The position numbers and the translations under genes are program-made. Under the pieces are notes generated by a model. That model had not been told where the DNA came from. It saw nothing but the letters and a program-made list of their open reading frames with translations, and did not search any database. From contig OZ218959.1 in assembly GCA_965112735.1 (NCBI GenBank), positions 1,302,001-1,366,000 of the forward strand: DNA of 64,000 nt, in the 5' to 3' direction. This stretch comes from Phaeosaccion multiseriatum (taxonomy: Eukaryota > Ochrophyta, other classes). Shown one piece after another: positions 31,882 to 43,371 of the stretch. Every line of letters begins with the position of its first letter. Position 1 is the stretch's first letter.

Positions 31882-33970
31882 GGCCGGCAGGAGAAGAAGC
31901 AGGAGAAGCGGCGGTGACATTGCAGGGGGCAAGCACGGAAGGAGAGGAAGCGAAAAGGGCGAGTGGAGGGCAGGAAGCCCCGGTAGAGGGCCTGCGTGCC
32001 TCAGTGTACGGGGCGAAAGCAGCTGCAGCAGTTGGTGATGATACATCAGCAGTTTATCGCCCACCCGCCAGTGACGACTTAGAAACAGGAACTTCTCCAG
32101 AGGTGCTGGAGTCTGCCCCAAGGCTGGAAGCGACAGCAAGAGGAGCGGCAGCAGCCGCTGGAGGAGGAGGAGGAGGAGGAGGAGGAGGAGGAGAAACAGA
32201 AGTGGTTGCCGGGGGTGAGATACCAGAGGAAACAGCACCAATGGCAGCCGGAGAAGCGGCAGCAGTGGCAGCAGCAGAGGCAGTTACCAACGCGGTGGCC
32301 TATCCGAGTCTCATGCCGCCCAACGCTCACGCTCACCCTCACTCTCACTCTCACTCTCGCTGGCCGAGCCCTTGGATGGACGGTGGTGGAGCCTTGGAAG
32401 TGGGCGCGAGTAGCGGCAGTGGCAGCACCGGGTCTGCTGCTGCAATGGGTGCGGGTGATGGTCCAACAGCTGGTGATACAGTGATGTTGACCTCCGACGG
32501 CAACGTGGGTGGACAAGACGGAGGGGAGTGGGGGGGGATGGGGGTGGGGGTAGGTGTGGCGAACAAGAGAGGTGGTGGTGGTGGTGGTGGTGGTGGTGGT
32601 GGTGGTGGTGGTGGTGGTGGTGGTGGTGGCGGCGGAGGGGCTGACACCAGAACCAGGGGTGGCGGAGGGATGGAGGAGGAACCAGGTCCGAGCACGAGAA
32701 CCACCGGGCCTCCTCGAGAGCACCGTATTTGCAGAGTGGACGGCTGCGGACGGTATGCACGAGCAGGCTCGGTGAGTGAGAGGGAAGGAGAGAGAGAGGG
32801 AGGGACGGAGGGAGGGAGGGAGGGAGGGACGGAGGGAGGGAGGGAGAGAGGGAGGGAGGGAGGGAGGGAGGGAGGGACGAAGGGGGGGAGGGAGGGAAGG
32901 AGGGGGGGAGGGGGGGAGGGAGGGAAGGAGAGAGCGAGGGAGAGAGAGGGAGGGAGGGAGAAAGGGAAGGAAGGACAGAGAGGGGAGAGAAGGAGAGACA
33001 GTGGAAGGAGGGAGCGGCTATTGCTGTTACTGTTGCTGCTTCTCTAGTAGGAAGGAGAGTGCACGAGCGGGTATCAGTAACCGTTTGACTCGGGACAGAA
33101 GTAGGGGGGAGGCTGGCTTGACTGCTTGGCGAGCAGAAAGGGGACTCACCCGAAACGCCCCATACTGACCCGTCACCCCTCACTCCTGCCTCCTTCCTTC
33201 CTCCCATCACCCCTCACCCCTCCCTCCTTCCTTCCTCCCTCCCTCCCTCCCACCTCCCTCCCACCCCTTTCCTGAACAACGATACCAACAAAAACAACAA
33301 CCCATACTCCAAACTCCGAACCCGAACATTGGCCTTGACCCCCCCCGACCCCCCCCACCCCCACCAAAACACCCGAAACAAACAGCAAGTCTGTATCGCA
33401 CACGGGGCCACCCACATTGAGCGAAAGCGATGCGCAGCCGAGAACTGCAACACCTTCGCTCGCAAGGGGGGCCTGTGCACACGGCACGGCGGCCGCACTC
33501 CGCACAAGCGCTGCCGCATACAAGGGTGCGATAAGATTAGCAAGAAGAGCGGCGTGTGTGTGTCGCACGGGGCCGTGGTCAGGCACGAGAGATGTGCGGT
33601 GGAAGGGTGTCAGACTTTCGCCCGGCACAAAGGCAAATGCAGCAAGCACCACCAGGGACCGAGCAAGCAGCAGATGGCAGGGGATGGCGGGCCGGGGACG
33701 GCAGTGGACGGCGGCGGTGATGGTGCGGTGCCGGTGCCAGTGCCGGTGCCGGCGGGGGTGGGGGAGGCGGAGAGCGGTGTTCAAGTTCAAGTTCCGATGG
33801 TGGCCGGGGGGATGGCAGTGGGTGGCATGGGGGCGCCCATTCACTCGCTTCTGTCTGCGAATGGCCACGGGTCAGGGGTGCCACAGCAGCCGCAGCTGCA
33901 CACAGATGGCACGGGGCAGGGGAAGGGGAAGGATCCTGCTGAGGGGCAGGAGGGGGTGGAGCAGCAGCAC

Positions 33971-34010
<40 letters not shown>

Positions 34011-34064
34011 TGGTGATACAGCAGCAGCTTCAGGAGCTACAAGAACCACAGCAGCAGGCTCAGC

Positions 34065-34102
<38 letters not shown>

Positions 34103-34130
34103 ACACATCAACCATATGAAGAGCAATATC

Positions 34131-34173
<43 letters not shown>

Positions 34174-34214
34174 GCAACAACAACAACAACACCAACAACA
34201 ACAACAACAACACC

Positions 34215-34260
<46 letters not shown>

Positions 34261-34310
34261 CCAACAACAACAACCACATCAACAATATGAAGAGCAATAT
34301 CATCATCATC

Positions 34311-34380
<70 letters not shown>

Positions 34381-34475
34381 GCAACAGCACTATCAACAGC
34401 AACAACGACAACACCACCAACAACAACAACAACAACAACAACAACAAACACATCAACCATATGAAGAGCAATATC

Positions 34476-34510
<35 letters not shown>

Positions 34511-34896
34511 GAGATCGCTGACTCCTTGATTCTGGCTGAGCGTAAGCCACAGGTGAGCCCCCCACAAGAGGAGGGAGGCGGGAGGGGATGGAATGGGGGA
34601 AGAAACGATCAGCAGCAGCAGCAGCAGCAGCAGTTGGTGATACAACAGCAGCAGCAGCACAAGAAGCAGAGGCATCCGGAAAGCCGGCAAGAGACCCAAC
34701 AAGGGGGTGAGGCTCAAGAGCAAGGGGCCCAAGAGGCGAGGCCCAAGAAGCAGCGCTTGATGGGGGGGGATACCCAAGCAGGGCAAGGAGGGCCAGCAGG
34801 GCGGAGTAGCGTCAGCAGTACCGGCAGCATGAGCAGTAGGAGCAGCGGCCGTAGAGGAGGCAGTATCAGTGTCCCTCACCAACCCCAGCAGCACGA

Positions 34897-34928
<32 letters not shown>

Positions 34929-34993
34929 GGTACCATCCCCCTCCCCAGCGGCAGCATTTGGAGGTATATGGGGAGGAGCAGCATGAGGAGTAG
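31578..34993 (+). CDS. nuclear-type protein with four WRKY19-like Cys/His repeats and long poly-Gln
   Basis: Exons 31578-32771 and 33386-34993 join in phase to 933 residues. The first about 380 residues are Ala/Gly/Glu-rich low complexity with a poly-Gly run. Then come four short zinc-type repeats C-x4-C-x(8-9)-C-x3-H: CRVDGCGRYARAGSQVCIAH (split by the intron), CAAENCNTFARKGGLCTRHG, CRIQGCDKISKKSGVCVSHG and CAVEGCQTFARHKGKCSKHH. Such repeats occur in WRKY19-like proteins of oomycetes and algae; DNA binding is assumed rather than shown. From about residue 592 to 774 the protein is mostly Gln, encoded first by CAG and then by CAA, with interspersed HQPYEEQY-type motifs. The tail is basic (KKQRHPES, ARPKKQRLMGG) and Ser/Gln-rich, so it may hold a nuclear localisation signal. 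A regulator is plausible, but targets are unknown. Confidence 0.7.
32772..33385. repeat. 614-bp intron: purine (GGGA)n then pyrimidine (CTCC)n
   Basis: The donor GTGAGTGAGAGGG runs straight into about 230 bases of GGGA/GAGA (to about 33010). The acceptor half has CTCCCTCC and an A/C-rich end before ACAG. The intron splits the first Cys/His repeat. Confidence 0.8.
33966..34512 (+). repeat. poly-Gln coding tracts, (CAG)n then (CAA)n
   Basis: (CAG)n spans 33969-34009. (CAA)n blocks span about 34065-34510, broken by repeated motifs CATCAACCATATGAAGAGCA that recur three times with variation. The reverse strand is open as poly-Leu/Val and another frame as poly-Asn; both are shadows. Confidence 0.9.
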
Positions 34994-35156
34994 GTCAGCC
35001 TGGTTGCCCTGGTCAGAGTCGGACACTTGTAGGCCCAGACTGGAGGGGGTTGTTTGCTTTGCTTAGTGACAGCAGCGGCAGCAGCAGTGGGTAGGACAAG
35101 AGGGGGGGGGTGTATGGATGCTTTCTGCCAAGATTATGTTCATATTCTCTCTTTCG

Positions 35157-35200
<44 letters not shown>

Positions 35201-35570
35201 GTCTTCCTTACCCTCTCCCCTGCCAGCCGTTTAGCAAGAACAAGACCACTTGTGCAATCACGACATGATTTTTGTTTTTTAATTTTTTTTAAATTAATAT
35301 CACGTGATTAATTTCATTTAGTACCGGGCTTTGGGAGGAGACACCCCCCCACCCCCCACCCCCCACCCGCCCTTTTGACTGTAACCATTTCGCTGCTATT
35401 CATGCGACAAAGCCACCTACCACCCCCCCCCTCTCTCTCTCTCTCCCTGTCTATCTTTCTCACTCCCGGAGGAGGGGTTGAGTGTTGCCGAGTGTGATCA
35501 GCCCACTTCCCCTCTCAGCTTGAGTTTTGCCGAGTGTGATCAGCCCACTTCCCCTCTCAGCTGTCAGCGC
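34994..35570. other. convergent 3' region: (CT)n, AT-rich block, 43-bp tandem repeat
   Basis: (CT)n lies at 35161-35198 and an AT-rich block with a run of T at 35268-35325. A duplicated segment of about 43 bp containing GCCGAGTGTGATCAGCCCAC spans 35479-35563. No gene is supported. Confidence 0.6.
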
Positions 35571-36344
35571 TCAGCCCACTCGCTGCACAACCGAGTTGTT
35601 CTCAATGCTTCCGATGGAGTTTCCTCTGTCCGGCATGCGAATGTACCCGGGCTGTGTCTTGGCGTAGTCCGTTCCGTCCGCCCAAATGTCCGCATAGTGC
35701 TCGGAGGCAGGAGGGTAGCCGCCACTCTTTGCCTTCTTCAGCGCCTCTTGCACCTGCGGAAAGAGGGAGGGAGAGAGGGGGGAGAGGGGAGAGGGGAGGG
35801 GGTTGGGAGGGAGAGGGGGGGTGGAGGAGGGAGGGAGGGAGGGATGGAGGGAGGAGGGGCGGGAGGAAGGGACGGAGGGACGGAAGCATAAGGGGGGGGA
35901 GAAGTCCACCCCCCCCCCCTTTCCTCCTACCCACTTACCTGCTTGCGAATGTCCTTCTCAATGCCCTTGAGCTCTGCGGTATCTGCGAGGCCATTGTCGG
36001 TGAGAAGGTTCTTTACGAACTCGATGGGGTCACGCGCCGTTCGCATCGACGCAATCTGTGGGGGGGTGGGGCAGAAGGGGGGGGGGAGGAGGGAGGAGGA
36101 AGGAGGGAGGGAGAGGCGTGCTTTGAGGTGGCCATGAAGCGAAAGACGAGAGGTGGGCCTCCCTCCTTCCCCCCCTCCCTCTCCTCCTCTCCTGTCTCCA
36201 CCGTACATAGAATCTCTTTTTCGCTCTCCTTCTCTTGGTCCTTTGACTTACACACACACACACACAGATACACATGCACACGCACATACATACACACACA
36301 CGCACAGCACATGCATGCACACACATACGAAAGTACACACACGA

Positions 36345-36381
<37 letters not shown>

Positions 36382-39300
36382 AGTACAAATACTAACCTCG
36401 TCGCGGTCGCGGTAAGTGGTGCCGGGGTCGGACATGGAGTGGCCGTGGTATCTGCGAACATTGGATAACCACCACGCGAACACCGAACGACCGACCCACC
36501 CATGCAAGTCGTACACGAGCAAGGGAACAACGTGAACAACAGCGGTGACTCGTGAGTGAGGATTCGGGGGGGGGGTGGGGGGGGCGTGGGGACGAAAACA
36601 GAACATGCTGGAGACAACAACATGCGAGAGTGAGAGGCCGAAGAAAGGAGACAGTGGACGGGTCATCTCCTCTACTCCTCACAACATGTGAGAGTGAGAG
36701 GCCGAAGAAAGAAGGCAGTGGATGGGTCATCTCCTCTCGTCTCCCCATACTGCCTCGGAACAGAAGGAACGGTTACGGAACGCTTACTTAACGCTTTCGT
36801 ATCCCCCCCCCACTCATCATGTGCCCTCTCTTCCCCTCCTCATCCTCACCCCCCGCCTCCGGCCCCCCCCCCCCCCCCCCCCATCAAATTGCTTGCCATC
36901 ACCTGCCATCCCACCACCCGCCCGCCCATCCCCCCCCCACATCTCTTTCTCCCTCTCCCTCCCTGCCTGCCTCTCTCCCTGTCTCCCGCCCCCCTTCATC
37001 CCACCCACCCCCACCACTCACCGGTATGTGTCCACCTCAATGAAAATGGGGCCATTTCCCGAGCCGCAGTACTCCTTCGCAAAGGCGAAACCCTCCCTCA
37101 CCATGAACACATTCATTCCGTCCATCTTAAAGCCCGGGATCTTGCCCCCCATGGTGTAGTAATCATTGTTACTACTCGACCTCTCCTTGCTCGTGCCCAT
37201 GCCGTACTGATTGTTCTCAACGCAGAAGATGATGGGCAGCTTCCACAGCGCCGCCATGTTGGCCGCTTCCCAGATCTGCCCCTGGTTGGCTGCTCCATCG
37301 CCGTACATGGTGAGGGCGACGGGCATGGCCTCTCCAGGGGTGGAGTAGTACTTGTTAGCAAAGGCAAGCCCTGCACCCACCGGTACTTGGGCGCCGACGA
37401 TACCTTTGTTGAAGGGAGGGAGGGAGGGAGGAGGAGGAGGAGGAGGAGGGGGAGGGGGAGGAGGAGGAGGAGGAGGAGGAGGAGGAAGGAAGAGGAGGAG
37501 GGGAGGGGGAGGAGGAGGAGGAGGAGGAGAAGGGGGAGGAGGAGGAGGAGGAGGAGGAGGAAGGAGGAGGAGAGGGAGGAGAAGGAGGAGAAGGACGAGG
37601 AGAATGGTGAGTGGGTGGGTGGGTGGGTGGATATCAAATTTACGTAAGGGTAGGTACACAGCCATGGGTATGTGGGTATGTGGTGTAAGTGTTGGTGTAG
37701 GGCGCGGGCCCCTGCCATTCATCCACTGCCATCCATCCCCTGCCATCCATCCACTGCCATCCATCCACTGCCATCCATCCATCTCTCACCTTGCCCCCCG
37801 TAGAAGTTCTCCTCTTTGCAGTAGAAGTGCATTGAGCCCCCCTTGCCGTGGGAGAGTCCGTTCTTGAAGCCGAACAGCTCCGAGAACACGCCCTCCACAT
37901 TCCCGCCCCTGTGCATCGCAATGCATCATCACATTCATGTGCAACGTAGCACAGCGCAGCAGCACATAAGAGTACATAAGAATAAGAGCACGTAAGAGGA
38001 TAGTGTATGACATCAAATCATGGCGCACATTAGAAAGATCAATGTACCAGATACTTGTGCTTCGTATCTCCTCTCCCACCCCGAGAGGGAGAGAGCGAGA
38101 GCGAGAGAGAGAGAGACGACTCGGAAAGGTATCATACCCACCCCCATCCACTGCCATCCATCCCTCTCCACCCCTGTCCATCCCCATCCACCCCCCTCTC
38201 CCCTTCCCCTCCCACTCCCCCCCTACTGTAACAAACCATATATAAACGGGAGAGTGATAGCTAAAGCTAAAGCTAAAGCTATAAGAGCGGTATCGTGCGC
38301 CTCCTTACATACTCGTGTGTGAACTACACTAGCCTAGCCAAGGCCGTACGCTATTTGCGCCCCTCCCCTCACCTGGCCAGAGCCGTGCAGTGGCACCTGT
38401 AGCTGGTGATCCAGCTGTCGCCATGGTCAAGCCCGTGTTCGATGCCCGTGGCCACGGCCTCTTGTCCGTCGTACAAGTGGCAGAACCCTCGGATGGTTCG
38501 CGCCTAAGGTGGGGGTGAAGGAAGGGATGGGATGGCAGTTGACGGGGGAGATAAGGAGAGAGGGAGGGTGCGTATGTGTGTGTGTGTGAGTGTGTGTGTG
38601 GGTGGGTGCGTCGGTGAATGCGTCGGTGGGTGTGCTGGTGCGTGTGGGTGGGTGGGTGAGTGAGATATACCTGCCTACGGGATACCTGGAGGAACGACAT
38701 GCCTCCTCCCTCCCTCCTCCCGCCCTCCCTCCCTCCCTTCGCACCTTGTACTCGGTGTCGCAGGTGATCTCCATCCTGCGCATGGTATACATCATCTTGA
38801 GGTAGTTCAACAGCTCCTCACGGTTCGTGGTCGCGTCTGTGGGCAGCGTGAGGTCCACTGTGTGTTTTGTTGGGTTGGGTTGGGTTGGCGAGGTGGCACC
38901 ATGAGGCGTCAGTGGCGCGAAGAACCAACAGGAGCAACAGGAGGAGAAGGAGGAGGGCAGGAAGGGTGAAACTGTATACTAAGAGGGGTTCTACGACGGA
39001 CTTTGGAGACGAGAATCGACATGCAGAGGGTGCATTGAATGAAGACTGCTACCGAGAGTGAGGGGCACACTTGCGTGGGTCGGGAAACAAGGTTGGGCTA
39101 CACATACGACACGTACAGTTATGCGTGTCATAGGCCTTGGAGAAGGGCACGGTGATGGACGCGTCCGAGCTCATTGCTCGCGCAGAGGCGCCTCCTCGGG
39201 CAGCTCTGTGCCCGGAGAGAGAGACGGTGCGAGGAGAGAGGAGGGTGAGATTGGGAGAGCGATGAGCACGAGGTGAAAAGGAGAGGGAAAGGCAGGGTGG

Positions 39301-40025
39301 GTGAGAAGGGTAGAAGGAAAGGGAGAGGGGGATAGAGAGAGGGACGGGGGTGGGAGAGATGGGGGCAGCCAGAAAGACAAAAGAGGGGAACGAAGGGGGG
39401 GCTTTCCCCGACTCTGTCCAACACTCTCCTTCCGCGACAACCAGTGGAACCCCCCTCCCCCCCCCCTGGCTCGCAGGCGTGGCCCCGGATGCCCACGTCT
39501 GCTTGCTGTGCCCTTGAGTTGCATGTGCATCTCACCTACTGCTGCGGGATAGACCTCCTGCCACTCTGTGAGCAGAGAACAAGGCGAGAGGGCCAAAGGA
39601 AAGACAGCAAGAGTGCACACGGGGGACAGGGGAGTAGGATGCGGGAGTCAGCGACACGCAGAGCCGCAGCGGTGACCGGGAATACCAAAATAGGGGAAGA
39701 AGAGCGAACTAAAGGGCAAAGGCCGAAGTACTCAACCAAAAAGAAAAGTGGGGGTGTGGTGACGGTCAGGGGAGGGAGAGATGGGGACGGGCCGTAGGCA
39801 GGGGGACACGAGAGGGCCACACAGACGGGAAGACTCCGGCACGCAGCCGCAGAGCAAGTTGCGTCGCGGAGAAGCGAGCCTGGCCACCATTTCCCCCTCA
39901 ACCTTTCCCTCTCCTCTCCTCCCTCCCCCTCTCGCTGCTTTCGGGTGGCCCGCCCAAGCCCTGCTGCACGCCCGCCCCCCCCTCACCCACCTTCCCAGAA
40001 CACCGCCCGCTGCTCGCCGCATCAT
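35571..40025 (-). CDS. pyruvate dehydrogenase E1 component subunit alpha, mitochondrial, 9 exons
   Basis: E1 alpha, with E1 beta, decarboxylates pyruvate on thiamine diphosphate and acetylates the E2 lipoyl group in the mitochondrial matrix. Exons (minus): 39991-40025, 39117-39205, 38745-38857, 38373-38503, 37790-37908, 37022-37403, 36397-36451, 35939-36055, 35571-35753; 407 residues, close to the usual about 390. Exons 1-2 give an Arg/Ala presequence ([20 protein letters not shown]). Motifs in order: [38 protein letters not shown], the ThDP motif from [20 protein letters not shown] to VENN (about 197-227), and the regulatory phospho-loop [15 protein letters not shown] (about 289-303). A kinase-regulated serine is therefore conserved. 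The first exon is 12 codons and the first intron about 785 bp. The presequence exons are inferred from phase and composition; the body is certain. Confidence 0.9.
37410..37605. repeat. (GGA)n/(GGGA)n tract in PDH intron
   Basis: About 190 bases of GGA and GGGA on the plus strand lie directly upstream, in the gene's sense, of the exon beginning at 37403. In the sense strand it reads (TCC)n/(TCCC)n and serves as an enormous polypyrimidine tract. Confidence 0.85.
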
Positions 40026-40280
40026 GATCCTTTTGGCAGCAACCTCTGGAGTGTTGTGCTCTATTTACTTTTTATAAAATGCTCTCTCCATCCCACCCCC
40101 CCCATGCGAAAGCCCACCTCTATTTCAAAAGTAGAGCAGTTCGACTTGCTAGACAGCGAGCGGAAACGCAAACCCGAGGGGGTATGGAAATGACGCCTTC
40201 GCCGATCTTCGGGCGCTCAACATTCCCATAGCTCTATTTACAGTAGTCTCTCTCCTCTTTAACTCTCCAATCTACCTACC
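40026..40280. promoter_or_regulatory. bidirectional promoter region, PDH E1 alpha / LHC protein
   Basis: Only 255 bp separate the two start codons. There is no obvious TATA box. The region just before the LHC start is T/C-rich (CTCTCTCCTCTTTAACTCTC). Confidence 0.5.
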
Positions 40281-42392
40281 ATGAAGACCGTCATCGCCTC
40301 CGTTGCCCTCCTGGCGGGATCCGCCTCTGCCTTCAACATGGGCGCCCCGCTCTTGAGCAAGGCTGCTGTCGCCAGCCGCTCGGCAAGGTGCGTGAGTCAT
40401 GCCCGGTCATCGATTTTTTTACATGACACACTGCAGGCCCCAGCGCCGCCCTAGCGAGGGAAGGGCGTCTAGGGTGGACCTGCTTACGTATCGCACGCAG
40501 GAGCGTGTAGGTGCATTTGCAGGGAGGAGTCGTTCGTGCGTGGGATCATACATACTGGAGAGACGGCAGTCGTCATGCAAGCAAGCAGAGGAGGGGCAGA
40601 GCTCTCGAACGGCAGCTGCGGGCATTCTCTGTGTTGAGGGAGCACACTGGCGTCGGTTTGTGTCTGCAGCTGATGACCTGACCGTCCCGAAAGGGCAAGC
40701 AGTGATGTGAGCGAGAGCGAAAGGGTGTATACGCCGAAGGCAGACGCGGTGCAAAGAGGCCGAGGGAGGAGCACACATGGCACAGGTGTATCTGTGTGAT
40801 GTGTGAGGGCGTTCTAGTCAACGCGAGGTGCTTCCGAAGTTAGGTGTTACTCAGAGCTGTTGGAAGCACTAGCGATGAACCCCCCCCTCCCACATCACAC
40901 ATGCACCAGCATGGGATGCTTCTAGAGCCCACCGGGAGGACTGCTAAGTAGAGGTGCTGCCCGAGCTAGACGTGGTTGATGGCCAGAGGAGGAGGGTGGG
41001 CCCGTCGGCTTGAGAGGGATGTAATGACGATACTGTTGCGGCCCCGCCGGTGCGCGACCATTGGCATTGATTCGATGCGAGTGACAGCGGATGGAGCGCA
41101 GGATGCACTTCTGCTTGTATAAAAAGGAGGCTACTTCCCCTCTCCCATCGCGATACATGCTCTCTCAAGAGACGCTCTGACATCTGCTCCCCCTCTCCCC
41201 CTCCCCCCCTTGTCGCTGTCGCACCTATCTGTATGCTGCCCTGCCGGTGCCTTGCTTGGTCTCTTCGGACTGTATACTCTCTGAGCAGCCGTGTTAGCCC
41301 TACCATGAAGATTGGAGAGTACGCCAAGACCCTCGTTGGGTCCGACCTTGAGCTGCCCAACTTCGACCCCCTGTCCCTGAGCTTGAACAAGGACGAGACC
41401 ACTGTCAACTGGTGAGTGGCTGGGCTGGCACGAGTGTCTTCTTAAGGGAAAAAGAGATGAGGGGCGGGCTTTAGATGGATGGAGGGTTGAGTGTTACGTC
41501 GACAGGGCGACGTCGCTTGCAGGAAGATTGGTCCTTCGCTTCCTTCGTCTCTCTATGTACGAGTGGCCTTCGATGGGATGACTCGTCTTCCTGCTCGACG
41601 CCTCACTCGTTCTTCTCGTTTCGCCCCCTTGTCTTGCGTACGTCTCACTGGCCACAAGACCCCACCCCCCCAAACCGTCACTAACCACACCACCCCCCCC
41701 CCCCTCTTTCCCTGCCTTCCCTCTCCTCTTGTCACCCACGAACACCCACCACAAATGAAGGTTCCGCTCCGCCGAGCTCAAGCACGGACGAGTGGCCATG
41801 CTTGCCGCCCTCGGACAGCTCACCCAGTCCTTCTTCACCCTGCCCGACCCCGTCTTCAGCGAGTCCAACAAGCCTTGGGACGCCATGCTCAAGGTGACGG
41901 CCGAGCGACCTCTGGCTACCATGCAGATTGTCATCGCCGTGGCTGCTCTGGAGTGGTGGGCGTCGGAGAGGCAGGAGCGATCAGGAGTGCCCGGCGATCT
42001 GCTGTGGGACCCCCTTAACCTCAAGCCCACGGACCCCGAGATTTACGAGCAGGTGCAGAAGAGGGAGCTCAAGAACGGCCGCTTAGCAATGCTCGCCATC
42101 GGTAAGTCATTGATTGATCGATTTCACTCACTCGAGTGATGGGCTCGAGGCGGGATGGCAGTGTCGACTCGCGCGCTTGTGTGTGTTTGTCTGTTCGTCT
42201 CGTGATTATATGGTTGGGACAGGCCCCCACTAAATCAAGTACTTAACTTCCCCTACCCCCCCCCCGCCTTTCACTCCTAACCCTCACACAGCCGGCATGA
42301 TGTACCAGGAGCACGTCAGCGGACAGGGAGTCATTGAGATGTACCGAACGGGAAGCGTCAGCCCCTTCAACGACGGCATCGGTTACTTCTAA
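40281..42392 (+). CDS. light-harvesting chlorophyll a-binding protein (FCP/VCP type), 4 exons
   Basis: Exons 40281-40387, 41298-41411, 41761-42101 and 42292-42392 give 220 residues. The leader MKTVIASVALLAGSASA-FNM is a signal peptide with the ASAF cleavage motif of secondary red-lineage plastids. The three LHC helices are visible: helix 1 ELKHGRVAMLAALG (about 79-93), helix 2 PLATMQIVIAVAALEWW (about 124-140) and helix 3 RELKNGRLAMLAIAGMMYQE (about 175-195). The Glu, His, Asn and Arg residues that ligate chlorophyll and form the ion pairs in LHC families are present in helices 1 and 3. It harvests light or dissipates energy in the thylakoid. The subfamily (FCP/VCP versus LHCX) cannot be settled by eye. 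The first intron (910 bp) cleanly separates the leader from the mature protein and contains a TATA-like sequence (see findings). Confidence 0.9.
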
Positions 42393-43371
42393 ACTGACTG
42401 GTCCACACCCACAACTACCACCCATATACCTCCGATCACACCCGCGGCGACGCTGCACGGGCTTTTACTAAAGTAAGCCTTGCTGCGCTGAGCCGCTCAG
42501 CACCAACACCGACCGACCGTCCAGCCAACCAACGAGCGGAGCGACGCATGTTTCATTCGTTCGCCTTTTAAATAGTTCTCCTCGCAAGAGGGGGGGGGGG
42601 GAGAGGTGTGAAGACAGCGCGACAGGCTGGTGACATCCCTCGGCTCGAGCCCTTTTAATTTTAAAATAGATATAGTACTCTTTGACATCGTTGTTGTTGT
42701 TGTTGTTGTTATTGTTGTTGTTGAGTCTGTGCGGCAGCCCGGCAGCTTAGCTTATCTACGAGCCATCCTAAACGACCAACCCGCTGAGAAGATAGTGAGC
42801 GTGCCAACCGGGCCCTCGTGTGTCTCGCCTCTACCATTGTTAACGCCTCTCACACAAAGCCCAAGCACAAGTGTTTTCTCCCTACCCGCCCGGCACAAGG
42901 GGCTTTCTCAGCTACGCCGTACGTACGTGGCCGTAGGAGGGAGCGCTCTCTTTACCATCCAAAGAGCTGTACAGACAGACAGGGAGAGAGAGGAGCAGAA
43001 GATCAGTGTGGAGTAGGTTCACAAAATGCCATTTGCACGACCAAGCCCCAAGCCTAGAGTCTGAAGTGTCATACTAATTCATCAAGTCATGCCCGCCCGT
43101 AAAGGCCGACGATCGCAAACACGGACCAAAATAGGTCGTTAATCACCCACTTCGACTGTTCTCTTCTCCTTCTCTCCTCCCCCCGGTTCCTCGCATCCTC
43201 CCTTCCGCCTTGCCCCCAAGTGTGTCTCGCAGTACCACTTACCATGCATGTTGCGCCTTGTCCCTCGGAAGGAGTCCATGACCACCGGAGGGAGGGGAGG
43301 GACCACGAGGCATCAAGCGAGGGCTCACCCACCCACCCACAAACCCACCAACCGAGCGCGCACTCCTCGGC
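42393..43371. other. convergent 3' region; (GTT)n; first copy of a 66-bp dispersed repeat
   Basis: This gap lies between the LHC stop and the HMG-CoA lyase stop. (GTT)n spans 42689-42724. A 66-bp segment at 43083-43149 recurs at 44417-44482 inside the lyase intron. No gene is supported. Confidence 0.6.
43083..43149. repeat. 66-bp direct repeat, copy 1 (3' flank of HMG-CoA lyase)
   Basis: It shares TCAAGTCATGCC, GCCCGTAAAGGCCGACGATC, GCAAACACGGACCAAA and TAGGTCGTTAATCA with 44417-44482. The copies differ by two substitutions and one A. Confidence 0.9.

Noticed and set aside
34037-35026. Long poly-Leu / poly-Val antisense frames
   Set aside because: Shadow of the CAA/CAG poly-Gln tract in the plus-strand gene.
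41304-42392. LHC gene starting at the exon-2 ATG only
   Set aside because: Exon 1 gives a textbook ASA-F plastid leader and joins exon 2 in phase, so the full-length model from 40281 is preferred; the short form is listed only as a possible alternative.
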